Of a DNA stretch of 41,287 bases, positions 28,182 to 36,161 are shown one piece after another. The first letter of the stretch is position 1. Each line of letters opens with the position of its first letter. The stretch lies in assembly GCA_045106175.1 (NCBI GenBank), contig JBGCEF010000032.1, forward strand, positions 1 to 41,287, given 5' to 3'. The translations under genes were made by a program, and so were the position numbers. The stretch comes from TMED27 sp045106175 (GTDB lineage Bacteria > Pseudomonadota > Alphaproteobacteria > Micavibrionales > Micavibrionaceae). The notes under the pieces were generated by a model. That model was not told where the DNA came from. It saw nothing but the letters and a program-made list of their open reading frames with translations, and made no database searches.

Positions 28182-28265
28182 GGCTCTTCCTTTACAGAAT
28201 TTATTTTTGATGCATATTAAACAATAACTTAGGAATAAAAAGCAAAATACAAAATTAAATATCTG

Positions 28266-28604
28266 TCATGTTTCAAAAATACTAGCCATCACTTGATTTC
28301 CAGCGGTGTTATACTTAACCTCATCAAAGCATTTAACAGCCTTTAAAACACCATATCCATGAACAAACGAATTGCGTTCACTATCAAACGCAACCCATGA
28401 TCGCCAATCAAAACCATCTCCCTGATCGGTAATGCGAACGGAATAACGACCATCTTTATGAATAAATTGAACTTCTACCGTCTGAGCTGATGCATCACTC
28501 TTCTCCTGAAGCCCCTCAACAACGTCATTATAACGACCCGCATTAATTGCTTCGGTTTTGTCATCATATCCAAGCCCCAAATTACCATGCTCAACCGCAT
28601 TCAT
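28266..28604 (-). pseudogene. HATPase (GHKL) half of a receiver-HATPase gene, cut off by an in-frame stop
   Basis: The segment encodes an RsbW-like HATPase_c module with the N-box (MNAVEHGNLG) and DQGDGFDW. Reading the same frame back from ATG 28604 gives LFPNPHRTLAGLASLL, the normal start of this domain, and then runs straight into TAA 28656-28658, which ends the receiver gene upstream. The frame is otherwise open from 29168 to 28266. So one ancestral receiver-HATPase protein of about 300 residues is split by a single nonsense codon. From the internal ATG 28604 a product of 112 residues would keep the N-box but lose the first strand and helix. In intact relatives such a fusion would act as a phosphorylation-controlled kinase or anti-sigma-type switch. 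Confidence 0.75.
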
Positions 28605-28655
28605 TAAAAGCGATGCTAGCCCAGCAAGCGTGCGATGGGGATTAGGAAAAAGACA

Positions 28656-29168
28656 TTATAATAAAACGGCTAAACTTCGCGCCTCGTCCATCGTTCTCAA
28701 CTCAAACGAAGAACTCAACATCATATTAGCGGGCGTAAAACCATGATCAACACGTTCTCGAACAGCATCTCGCATTTTGGCCTTTTCAATAGAAAACTCT
28801 AACGCATATTGTAATGCCTCCAAGGCAAATGGTTTGGTTAAATAATAAAAGACACCATGATCGATCGCATCCCGAATATCTTGCGGCGTTTTGGAACCAG
28901 ATTGCATAATAACAGGAATGCCGAAATGCTGATCACTGTCATTCAAGGCCTTAATCACTTCAAAACCATCCATATCAGGCATATGACGATCAACAAGCAC
29001 AACACCAATATTATCGCCGCCAATTTCAAAAAACTGTATCGCCTTCTCACCATTTTCTGCAATCACCGGTTTAAACCCAGCCTTTTCAATCATCCCCTGA
29101 AGAACAAGCTGCATTGTCGGGTCATCATCAACAACTAGAATATATTTTCCATCCTGCGATCCATTCAT
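28656..29168 (-). CDS. receiver domain protein, 5' half of the stop-interrupted receiver-HATPase gene
   Basis: The product is 170 residues from ATG 29168 (MNGSQDGKYILVVDDD); TTG 29180 is less likely because its SD would be too close. All receiver residues are present: the acidic Asp-Asp pair, phosphoacceptor Asp in VVLVDRHMPDMDG, Ser in MQSGS and Lys in YYLTKPF. After the receiver, about 40 residues of linker end in EARSLAVLL and a TAA. The next in-frame codons encode the start of the HATPase domain (see 28266-28604). The receiver alone could still be phosphorylated but would have no effector domain. Confidence 0.8.
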   Translation of the reverse strand: MNGSQDGKYILVVDDDPTMQLVLQGMIEKAGFKPVIAENGEKAIQFFEIGGDNIGVVLVDRHMPDMDGFEVIKALNDSDQHFGIPVIMQSGSKTPQDIRDAIDHGVFYYLTKPFALEALQYALEFSIEKAKMRDAVRERVDHGFTPANMMLSSSFELRTMDEARSLAVLL

Positions 29169-29199
29169 AATCTTATTCAAACCTCATCATAAAAAAACA

Positions 29200-29593
29200 T
29201 CACGGCAAACTCAGCTCACTAGCAACCCAATCTAATATTATATCGATATCATATGGCTTTAAAAACACTTCATACTCTTCATCGATTAAACATGCATCCA
29301 TATCAGATCTTGCCCGATCCGCATAACCAGTCGCAAATAATATTTTCATACAACTATTAAGTAAAAGAGCTTTTTTCGCAAGCCCTACTCCATTCATGGT
29401 CCCCGGCATAATAATATCAGTAAACAAAAGATCGAAAGGCTTTTCTTGTTTCAAAATATCTAACGCAACATCTGCATTATGCGCTTCATAAACATCATAC
29501 CCAACAGATCGAAAAGCTTGCACCGACATGTTGCGTAAAAGCATTCTTTTGCATATTGAAAACATACAAAATAATTTTAAAACCCTCTAACAT
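29200..29593 (-). pseudogene. frameshifted receiver domain
   Basis: The main frame (29565-29200) encodes a receiver of the hybrid-kinase type with phosphoacceptor Asp in FDLLFTDIIMPG, Thr in ILFATGYA and Lys in VFLKPYD, but begins at helix 1 and lacks the first strand with its acidic pair. That strand is found just upstream in another frame: from ATG 29593 the codons read MLEGFKIILYV. Joining the two needs a frameshift within about 29545-29562, where the expected Glu-Asp pair is also lost. I see a single-domain receiver gene disabled at its N-terminus. A sequencing error in this AT-rich stretch could explain the shift, but not easily the lost acidic residues. Confidence 0.65.
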
Positions 29594-29654
29594 AAAGAGT
29601 ATTATGGTATTCATAATCGTAGAATAAAACACAACAATAGGGTATGTTCTAATC

Positions 29655-29936
29655 ATGAAAACAATCAAAAAAATGCTTGGAACTACTGAAGCCACTATTT
29701 TTGTACGATCAAACGAATTAAAACGCCGCAACATCATCATCAATGGAAAACGCACGAGTGTTACACTAGAACCACAAATCTGGTCAATTCTTCACGAAGT
29801 CGCCGCAGAACATGAATGCACAATTCATGACTTATGCGATTGGGTCTTCAACGTAAAAGCAGAAAAATCATCATTAGCATCAGCAATCCGGGTTTTTTTA
29901 ATCTCCTACCTCAACATAAAATGCACTCAAAAATGA
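29655..29936 (+). CDS. ribbon-helix-helix (RHH_4-like) protein
   Basis: The product is 93 residues. Residues about 22-85 match the alphaproteobacterial RHH_4-like domain: a beta strand in KRRNIIINGKRTSVTLE, helices in PQIWSILHEVAAEHE and TIHDLCDWVF, and SLASAIRVFLISYL at the end. Some members are DNA-binding; others have no known function. It is divergent from the damaged receiver gene and 12 bases upstream of the intact receiver gene, so the two plus-strand genes are probably co-transcribed. Confidence 0.75.
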   Translation: MKTIKKMLGTTEATIFVRSNELKRRNIIINGKRTSVTLEPQIWSILHEVAAEHECTIHDLCDWVFNVKAEKSSLASAIRVFLISYLNIKCTQK

Positions 29937-29948
29937 CAAAGGTATCAA

Positions 29949-30320
29949 ATGCACAAAATCTTATTGATTGAAGATGATGATGAAATATCAAAAATGCTGA
30001 CATACTTTCTAGGCCGTCATAGTTTTGAAATCACGCACAAATCTGATGGAAAAAAAGCCATTCAAGCCCTCCAAGACAACGTAAACTTTGACCTAATCCT
30101 AAGCGATCTGCTAATGCCGGAAAGCGACGGCTTTGATGTGCTGTTTTACCTCAAAAAGAATAACATCAATATTCCAACAATCATCATATCAGGCGGCGGC
30201 GTTACAGTGAACCCAACACAAACATTAGAGTCTGTAGAAACGCTAGCAACACTCACAATCCCAAAACCCCTCGATCTTGATCAATTACTCTCATCTATCA
30301 AACAACTTTTAAACATCTAG
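29949..30320 (+). CDS. single-domain response regulator (CheY-like receiver)
   Basis: The product is 123 residues and is the only receiver in the window that looks complete. It has the acidic triplet in LLIEDDDE, phosphoacceptor Asp in LILSDLLMPESDG, Ser in IIISGGG and Lys in LTIPKPLD. It has no output domain, so it would act by protein contact or as a phosphate sink. AAAGG lies about 6 nt before the ATG. Its partner kinase is not in the window. It follows the RHH gene by 12 bases. Confidence 0.88.
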   Translation: MHKILLIEDDDEISKMLTYFLGRHSFEITHKSDGKKAIQALQDNVNFDLILSDLLMPESDGFDVLFYLKKNNINIPTIIISGGGVTVNPTQTLESVETLATLTIPKPLDLDQLLSSIKQLLNI

Positions 30321-30369
30321 CTTTAACGATATAGCTATAAATTTGTATAGACATAATATTAATAACATA

Positions 30370-30401
30370 ACATAACTCAAAAAAATAAAATTGAGTTATG
30401 T
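30370..30401 (+). repeat. 11-bp perfect inverted repeat abutting the TPR gene start codon
   Basis: ACATAACTCAA (30370-30380) and TTGAGTTATGT (30391-30401) form a perfect 11-bp inverted repeat with a 10-nt A-rich spacer. The second arm ends on the base before ATG 30402, exactly where the ribosome binding site would be, and no normal SD is present. It could be an operator, or an RNA hairpin that hides the start. It could also serve as a terminator for the receiver gene, but no T run follows. Confidence 0.6.
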
Positions 30402-31529
30402 ATGTCTTTATCACCTTTAATCGCTGACTTTGACGCTGCACGCGACACAGAAGCAGCCATGAATTTCTGGCCAGAATCCCCGCTACAAACAATCGAAGAA
30501 TTAGCATCAATAGAAACCGCAATTTTTGAACGCAAAGATACATATACAAAAGATGAATTTAAAGAAGCGAAAGCCGCTGTCATCAAAAAATGTGAGCGTC
30601 TAAAAGATACAATATCGACTGAATTTGAAGACTATCCGGAAATGAATTGGCAATTCAGCCTTCTACTCAGTAAATTAGGCATGAAAAAAGAATGCATACC
30701 TTTTTTAGAAAAAGCAGCAGAGCTGAGCCCGTCTGATCAAGCAAGAAAACGAAAACTAGCAAGCGCATTAACCAAAATAACAGACGATAAAATCGCCTTA
30801 ACACGCGCAATTCAAATAGCGGAAAATGCCACCAGCATTAGCCCAAATGCCAAAAATTACAGAGTCCTAGCCGAAGCACTCTTTGCAAATGACGCATTCT
30901 TCGACGCAAAAGATAGCTTCATTGCTGGCGCAAACGCTGAGAATTCTGTTACTGACGAACCCGGGGGATATTGCGAAAGACGCGCCGCAGAAACGCTTAG
31001 ACGCAAACTTGAATCTCCTGAAGAGGCACTAGAATGGGCACAAAAAGCCTATGAAATAGACCCAGAAAACAGACGCAACTGTGAAGAATTCGGCTTGGCA
31101 CACTTCGAACTTGGTAATTACAAAAAAGCCACCCCATTTTTATTTTACGCGCATACTGAACAACCAAATTTTCGCCTTACACTTCATCGCTTAATTGATT
31201 GCCTGATCAAAACAGATAAATTTGAACAGGCTTACGATTTTGCAATAAATCTAGAAAGATACGCAGATGAACGCGAAGTTAGCATAAGAAGGCAAGTAGA
31301 AGTATACAGGGCCGCACAGTGGGCACCCGATGAAGACTTAAAGGAATTGGAAAAAGTCATTAAAGAAGAATTTCCAGACAGTCGACAAACAAATGAAGAA
31401 ATTGGACGCTATTTCTTCGAAAGAGGCGCAACAGAAAAAGCAAGGTCATACCTTGAAATCGCCGCTAATGCCGAAGGTGGATTAAGAGCAAACGCTCTCG
31501 CTCGGATGCTCGATGAATGCCGACCTTGA
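30402..31529 (+). CDS. TPR-repeat protein
   Basis: The product is 375 residues, all helical, with no signal peptide, so it is probably cytoplasmic. Tetratricopeptide-like helix pairs are visible at about residues 85-120 (CIPFLEKAAELSP), 150-180, 205-240 (ALEWAQKAYEIDPENRRN), 238-270 and 335-370 (ATEKARSYLEIAANA). TPR arrays act as protein-binding scaffolds; no catalytic domain is seen. The start is set by the codon run after ATG 30402, though no SD is visible because an inverted repeat occupies that place. Its neighbours are a receiver upstream and a large surface protein downstream, neither of which reveals its role. Confidence 0.7.
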   Translation: MSLSPLIADFDAARDTEAAMNFWPESPLQTIEELASIETAIFERKDTYTKDEFKEAKAAVIKKCERLKDTISTEFEDYPEMNWQFSLLLSKLGMKKECIPFLEKAAELSPSDQARKRKLASALTKITDDKIALTRAIQIAENATSISPNAKNYRVLAEALFANDAFFDAKDSFIAGANAENSVTDEPGGYCERRAAETLRRKLESPEEALEWAQKAYEIDPENRRNCEEFGLAHFELGNYKKATPFLFYAHTEQPNFRLTLHRLIDCLIKTDKFEQAYDFAINLERYADEREVSIRRQVEVYRAAQWAPDEDLKELEKVIKEEFPDSRQTNEEIGRYFFERGATEKARSYLEIAANAEGGLRANALARMLDECRP

Positions 31530-31731
31530 AGGCCTCCTTCATAGAGGCATCTTTGGTTTATGGCACAAATGCTAAAAAGACTATCCCATTCAAATAATCC
31601 AGCAATCTGATTGCTACATTATCTCAAAAAATACATACCAGCTTAAAGCATTGATAGGATTCACATTTTGCCTTGTTTCAGTTACAATATAAATAAGGTA
31701 ATTCGCCATTTTATATGAAAGAAGCCCGTTC
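31530..31731. other. intergenic region before the inverse autotransporter gene
   Basis: A short hairpin, GCCTC and GAGGC with a 7-nt loop, lies at about 31533-31549 just after the TPR gene; it lacks a good T run, so it is a weak terminator candidate. A short open frame of 11 codons, ATG 31715 to TAA at 31748, overlaps the start of the downstream gene in another frame. I see no clear promoter. Confidence 0.3.
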
Positions 31732-34700
31732 TTGGCTTTTGATAAAATAAAAACAATGCTCTTAACACTCTGCTCTACCATTTTGGTCGGAGCGACTGCT
31801 TATGCAATGACGCCAAATTCATCTATTCGAATTGGTATCTTTAACACACAAAAAGCAACACAATCATTTTACGAATCTCTTCCTCAAAATCTTCGAAACG
31901 ACATAAATCGTAATCAGCTATGGTTAAATGCAACAAATAGCCACTCTGGATTTACGCAGCATCAACTAGAAATTACAGATTTAACAGTGCAGCAAGCAAA
32001 CGATCTATGCGACGCCGTTAACAACAAAAATGCTCAATGTTTATCGTCTATCCGAAAGAGATGGCCATTACAGCATGAACAGCAAACATCAAAACCCACA
32101 CCACCACCAAAAAATATAAATTTCCAATTTAAAACAACAAATACTTCATTGTTTATGTTGCAACCACTAGCCCCCCTCAAAACAACTAAAACCAACGCCA
32201 ATGGCTTTGATACGCATCTTGCACAATCAGAGACAACCGAAGAAACACCCCATGAAAAGAAAATAATCTCCTATAATCAAAACTTCACGATCACCCCTTC
32301 AAAACACGACACACCAGAAATTAAAGCAACCAAAGAAATGTATAATGCTGCACGCAACCGCTTCATTAATATGCTGCGTCAGATTGGAAATGGCGTCAAT
32401 GAAGGAGAAGGTAGTGAGGCCGCACGCGCAGAGCTTATAGCCGTTGGACGCGAACTATTCGAGGTTGCTGGAAACACATACCTTTCAGGTTTTTTAGAAC
32501 GCGAGATAGGGCAAGCAAAAATATTATCGCAAGACGCAGGCGCAGGCGAAACATTCATTCACCATGTACAAAATAATATCGACACAAATGCGCGTCATGC
32601 AATTAGGGAATTACTTGATGATCTCATATCCAACGCATCCGGTGCACGCGAAATGGATGATGAAATTGTGCGAAAAACAATAGACCGCTTTATCGTCTCT
32701 GGTGCACAAAACCTTATTGATGCGGGGCTAAGCGCCGCACGACGAAGTGACTTATATGCACTGCGCAACATGGAATTAGACTATAACCTCAACAATTTTG
32801 AAGACTCATATTTCAGCGCATTAATAACGCAGCCTATCTACCAGTCTCCTGATTTACGTCACAATATATTTTTACAGGGCGGCGGTATCATCAATGAGCA
32901 AAGCGTCGATATAGACGATGATGAAAACCGTCACACACTTAACATCGGTGCGGCCTATCGTTATCTGACTGTTGATGAAAAATATTTACTTGGCGGGAAC
33001 ATTTTCTTTGATCATCAATGGCCATATAATCATTCCCGCATGAGTGTTGGCATCGATGCTAAAGCAAAAAACCTCAATCTGGCTGCAAATTATTATTATC
33101 CTCTTACTGATTTCAGGGATAGCAGAACTGATAGCCAAGGTGTGCAATATGAAGAACGCGCCTTAGAAGGGTATGATTTAGAACTTGGATACACGCCCCC
33201 CTTCCTGCCTGACATGAGCGTCTTTGGAAAAGGATATCAATATTTCCGTGAGACAGATGATGATATTCGCGGACTTGAACTAAGTGCAGAATATAATATA
33301 CGCGATAATTTTGTGCTTAAAGGGGCACTTATCGAAGAAAATGGCGGTCGCGACGGCTTTGAGGTTGGCGTACAATATCGCATACCACTTTACGATACAG
33401 ATAATCCAAACTTAGCTCTGGCAAGTATTAAAACCGCAGCCGGCAATGACAGTATGCGCAGCAACATATTTAACAAAGTTCGCCGCGAAAACCGTATTCG
33501 CGTCGAAGAACGCGTTAAAGCGAATGAAGCAGAAACACTTATCACCGCTCAATTTAACGCATCAAGTATAGGGCTCCCCTTTATCGTCGGCACCGCAGCA
33601 ACAGGCGCTGGCGTAAATTTACCATTTGATACAACCATCACAGTGCCCAATGGCGATTTTGGCATTATTAATTTCAGCAACGGCGCAATAGCGAATATCT
33701 CCGCATCTGGAGGTGGCGATGTCATTTTAGAATTCAATAACACCACATTAACGGTCACGACAACCAATGGAGGGTTTGTTCAATTTATCTCGGGTAGTGG
33801 CGGTATAAACACAATCAATGTTCCTGGCGGGACAGTTAACCTTCTAGGAACAGATATTGATGTGACTGATGATGGAACAACCACAACCATTCAGGTGCGC
33901 GCCGGACAAATCGAAGTTGTGCCCGATGTCGGTGTTGCAGCTCTAAACGCTAACCAAGCCGACATCGTAAGCCTATCTATTGCGAGTGGCGCAACATCCC
34001 TCCTCGTTAATCCTGCTCTTGAAACACGCCAAGAAGCGGCCTTTACAAATCTCGATTTCATTAACCCAGATCCCCCTGTAGATACGAGGGCAGCACCCTT
34101 CATTAACCTACTTCCCACACTCATAACAGGGCCACAATTCATAGGAAATAATGCTGATCTACGCCTTACATTCACACAAGCCGTAACGGTTAGTGGTTCG
34201 CCGTTTATCAATGGGCTTGTTGATACAAACGCCCGCACTTTTACCTATGACGCTATAGCAAGCTCTCCAACACAACTTGTCTTCCGCCATACATTTATTG
34301 CAAGTGACGTCGGCGCAACAGCTATCACTATTCAAAACCTCAACCTTAATGGTGGTACAATCATTGGCACTTCAAACACGCTTAACGCCGTTACTGCTTA
34401 CACCGATACTGTTGTCCCCATCAACGACACAACAGCGCCAAGCTTAACAAGCTCAACCCCAGTTGATAACGAGCCAGCCTTTAATTCTGGCAGTGATATT
34501 ATTCTTAATTTTGACGAAAACATGGTGGCAAATATCGGAAACATTACGCTAACCGACACCACTGATGGGTCAAGTTCAACGCTAATCCCAATAGGAGATG
34601 CGCAAGTCTCTATTACCGGAAGCACTGTCACAATTAACCCAACGGGTGTTCTGGATCTCGCTACTGATTATGATCTAGTCATTGGCTCTGACGTCCTACG

Positions 34701-35862
34701 TGACACAGCGGGTAATGCCTTTGCCGGCATTGCGACAACGCAGCTAAACTTTACAACATCCAATGACATTACCCCACCAGCATTAACAGCAACAACGCCC
34801 GCAAATAGTGCCACAAGCGTAGCACGAACGGCCAATATTGTGCTTTCATTTGATGATAATGCAATCATCGGAAGCGGCAATATTACCATCCACCGAACTG
34901 CTGATAATGCAGTTTTAGAGACTATTGCCGTTGGCAGCGCAAATGTTACCGGCGGTGGAACAGCAACAATTACGATCAATCCGACAAATGATTTACCTGC
35001 AGCAACACAAGTATATATCCTTATCCCAAGCACAGCATTTGAAGATATCAATGGAAATGACTTCGCAGGCATTACAGCAACAACAGATTTATCTTTCAGA
35101 ACATTTTCCCCGCTTGATTTATCGAACCTAACATTATGGCTTGATGGAACAGACCTAGACGGAGATGGCGCACCAGAAGGCGCTTCAGAAAGCGGAATTA
35201 CCGCTGGTGAAATTACAACATGGGTGAATAAAGCAGGCGGAGGTAACGCAACTTCAAGCACTGGATCAAGACCACAATTTGCAAACCCAGGAGCACAATT
35301 TGTCGGCACAACAAACAGCTCAAGTGCTGGAGATTTCATGCAAATCGCAGGCGGCGGCGCAAGCGGCCGTACTATCATATTCGTTTTAGAAGGCGTTACG
35401 CAAAACGTATCAGGAAATGTAAATGCCTTACTTGATAGTGCCGGCAGAGATTACACATTCCTAAGAGTAATTAATAATGACTATAAAATGAGCTTTGACG
35501 GTGCAACAAACCGTGAAGGACAATTTTCGATTGATGGGGCAACCGGATTTGTTGGCCCCGGCGAAAACGTAGGTGCACCAGGCCCCTTTCCTGCAGACGC
35601 GCTTTTATATGCGGAATATACAACACTCCCCACAAACCATGAGATCTTAGGAGGCCTATCCACTGGCAACACACCAGTGGATACAACACCAGACTTCAGG
35701 TCAAACATGATTGTGCGCGAAGTAATAATGTATAGCGATACAAAGACAAGCGGCCTTGCAGGCATCGATGAACGTGAACAAGTCGAAGGTTATCTCGCAC
35801 ATAAATATGGCATTACTGCTCGTCTTCCTAGCGGGCATCCCTTTAAAACTGTCTCTCCATAA
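31732..35862 (+). CDS. inverse autotransporter (intimin/invasin-like) adhesin
   Basis: The product is 1376 residues. TTG 31732 gives a signal peptide with a basic start (residues 1-26, ending TAYAM); ATG 31756 is the alternative. Residues about 30-105 look like a SPOR-type fold (SIRIGIFNTQKATQSFY ... DLCDAVNNKNAQC). A helical stretch precedes an inverse autotransporter beta-barrel at about 350-555 (NIFLQGGGIINEQ, YLLGGNIFFDHQW, GYDLELGYTPP, RDGFEVGVQYRIPLYD). The exported part has a FecR-like beta region (about 610-725), one SwmB-like Ig domain (about 785-895), two Big_5-like domains (about 905-1140, LNFDENM and LSFDDNA) and a LamG-like C-terminal domain from LTLWLDGTDLDGDG. The barrel would sit in the outer membrane and display the C-terminal half outside. 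Adhesion is the family role; the ligand is unknown. Confidence 0.85.
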   Translation: MAFDKIKTMLLTLCSTILVGATAYAMTPNSSIRIGIFNTQKATQSFYESLPQNLRNDINRNQLWLNATNSHSGFTQHQLEITDLTVQQANDLCDAVNNKNAQCLSSIRKRWPLQHEQQTSKPTPPPKNINFQFKTTNTSLFMLQPLAPLKTTKTNANGFDTHLAQSETTEETPHEKKIISYNQNFTITPSKHDTPEIKATKEMYNAARNRFINMLRQIGNGVNEGEGSEAARAELIAVGRELFEVAGNTYLSGFLEREIGQAKILSQDAGAGETFIHHVQNNIDTNARHAIRELLDDLISNASGAREMDDEIVRKTIDRFIVSGAQNLIDAGLSAARRSDLYALRNMELDYNLNNFEDSYFSALITQPIYQSPDLRHNIFLQGGGIINEQSVDIDDDENRHTLNIGAAYRYLTVDEKYLLGGNIFFDHQWPYNHSRMSVGIDAKAKNLNLAANYYYPLTDFRDSRTDSQGVQYEERALEGYDLELGYTPPFLPDMSVFGKGYQYFRETDDDIRGLELSAEYNIRDNFVLKGALIEENGGRDGFEVGVQYRIPLYDTDNPNLALASIKTAAGNDSMRSNIFNKVRRENRIRVEERVKANEAETLITAQFNASSIGLPFIVGTAATGAGVNLPFDTTITVPNGDFGIINFSNGAIANISASGGGDVILEFNNTTLTVTTTNGGFVQFISGSGGINTINVPGGTVNLLGTDIDVTDDGTTTTIQVRAGQIEVVPDVGVAALNANQADIVSLSIASGATSLLVNPALETRQEAAFTNLDFINPDPPVDTRAAPFINLLPTLITGPQFIGNNADLRLTFTQAVTVSGSPFINGLVDTNARTFTYDAIASSPTQLVFRHTFIASDVGATAITIQNLNLNGGTIIGTSNTLNAVTAYTDTVVPINDTTAPSLTSSTPVDNEPAFNSGSDIILNFDENMVANIGNITLTDTTDGSSSTLIPIGDAQVSITGSTVTINPTGVLDLATDYDLVIGSDVLRDTAGNAFAGIATTQLNFTTSNDITPPALTATTPANSATSVARTANIVLSFDDNAIIGSGNITIHRTADNAVLETIAVGSANVTGGGTATITINPTNDLPAATQVYILIPSTAFEDINGNDFAGITATTDLSFRTFSPLDLSNLTLWLDGTDLDGDGAPEGASESGITAGEITTWVNKAGGGNATSSTGSRPQFANPGAQFVGTTNSSSAGDFMQIAGGGASGRTIIFVLEGVTQNVSGNVNALLDSAGRDYTFLRVINNDYKMSFDGATNREGQFSIDGATGFVGPGENVGAPGPFPADALLYAEYTTLPTNHEILGGLSTGNTPVDTTPDFRSNMIVREVIMYSDTKTSGLAGIDEREQVEGYLAHKYGITARLPSGHPFKTVSP

Positions 35863-35930
35863 ATGCAAACTCTATGCTTAAATTTAGTGACCGGTTAACA
35901 ACTCTAAAACATCTCTTTCATTTTATTTTC

Positions 35931-35945
35931 GGCACGGCTTTTGCT
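35931..35945 (+). promoter_or_regulatory. sigma-54 (RpoN) promoter of the flagellin gene
   Basis: GGCACG-N4-TTGCT at 35931-35945 matches the -24/-12 consensus of sigma-54 promoters exactly in both halves and in spacing (GG and GC 12 bases apart). Transcription would start near 35956, giving a leader of about 205 bases before the flagellin ATG. Class III or IV flagellar genes of alphaproteobacteria are often sigma-54 dependent and need an enhancer-binding protein such as FlbD; no enhancer site is obvious to me. Confidence 0.85.
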
Positions 35946-35955
35946 CTGTTTTATA

Positions 35956-36161
35956 ACAGGGCAAGAAGGATACTATGCTCAGAAATTAGGCTTAAATGCC
36001 TGATATATAAGGATGAACATGCACACGACAGGAAGACGTGAGATGACATCGTTGGATCATTATGGCAACTCCGGCAAAAACTGCCGACTGGGTAAGCCTT
36101 TTTGCATGCTTATTTCAGGCAATTTCTTCCTGCTATCTTTTTGGAAAAGGAGGTGTAAATC
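35956..36161 (+). promoter_or_regulatory. long structured 5' leader of the flagellin mRNA
   Basis: The leader of about 205 bases holds several stems: AGGC/GCCT at 35988-36001, and a compact element at 36064-36098 where GGC (64-66) pairs with GCC (96-98) around an inner stem CGGCA (36072-36076)/TGCCG (36082-36086). The latter is followed by TTTTT at 36099-36103, so it could act as an attenuator. The leader ends in a very strong SD, AAGGAGGTG (36147-36155), 6 bases before the ATG. Flagellin leaders are known control points in alphaproteobacteria (for example FlbT binding). It does not match any riboswitch core I know well enough to name. Confidence 0.5.

Noticed and set aside
29495..29755. Minus-strand frame of 86 codons opposite the RHH gene
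   Set aside because: Its first half is antisense to the RHH gene. Only the part from ATG 29593 has meaning, as the displaced first strand of the frameshifted receiver.
36064..36098. Resemblance of the flagellin leader stem to c-di-GMP-I or cobalamin riboswitch cores
   Set aside because: GGCAAC...AAGCC and the AACTCCGGC-like run are only partial matches. The diagnostic GACGCAAAGCC and the B12 box are missing or in the wrong order, so I call it an unnamed structured leader.
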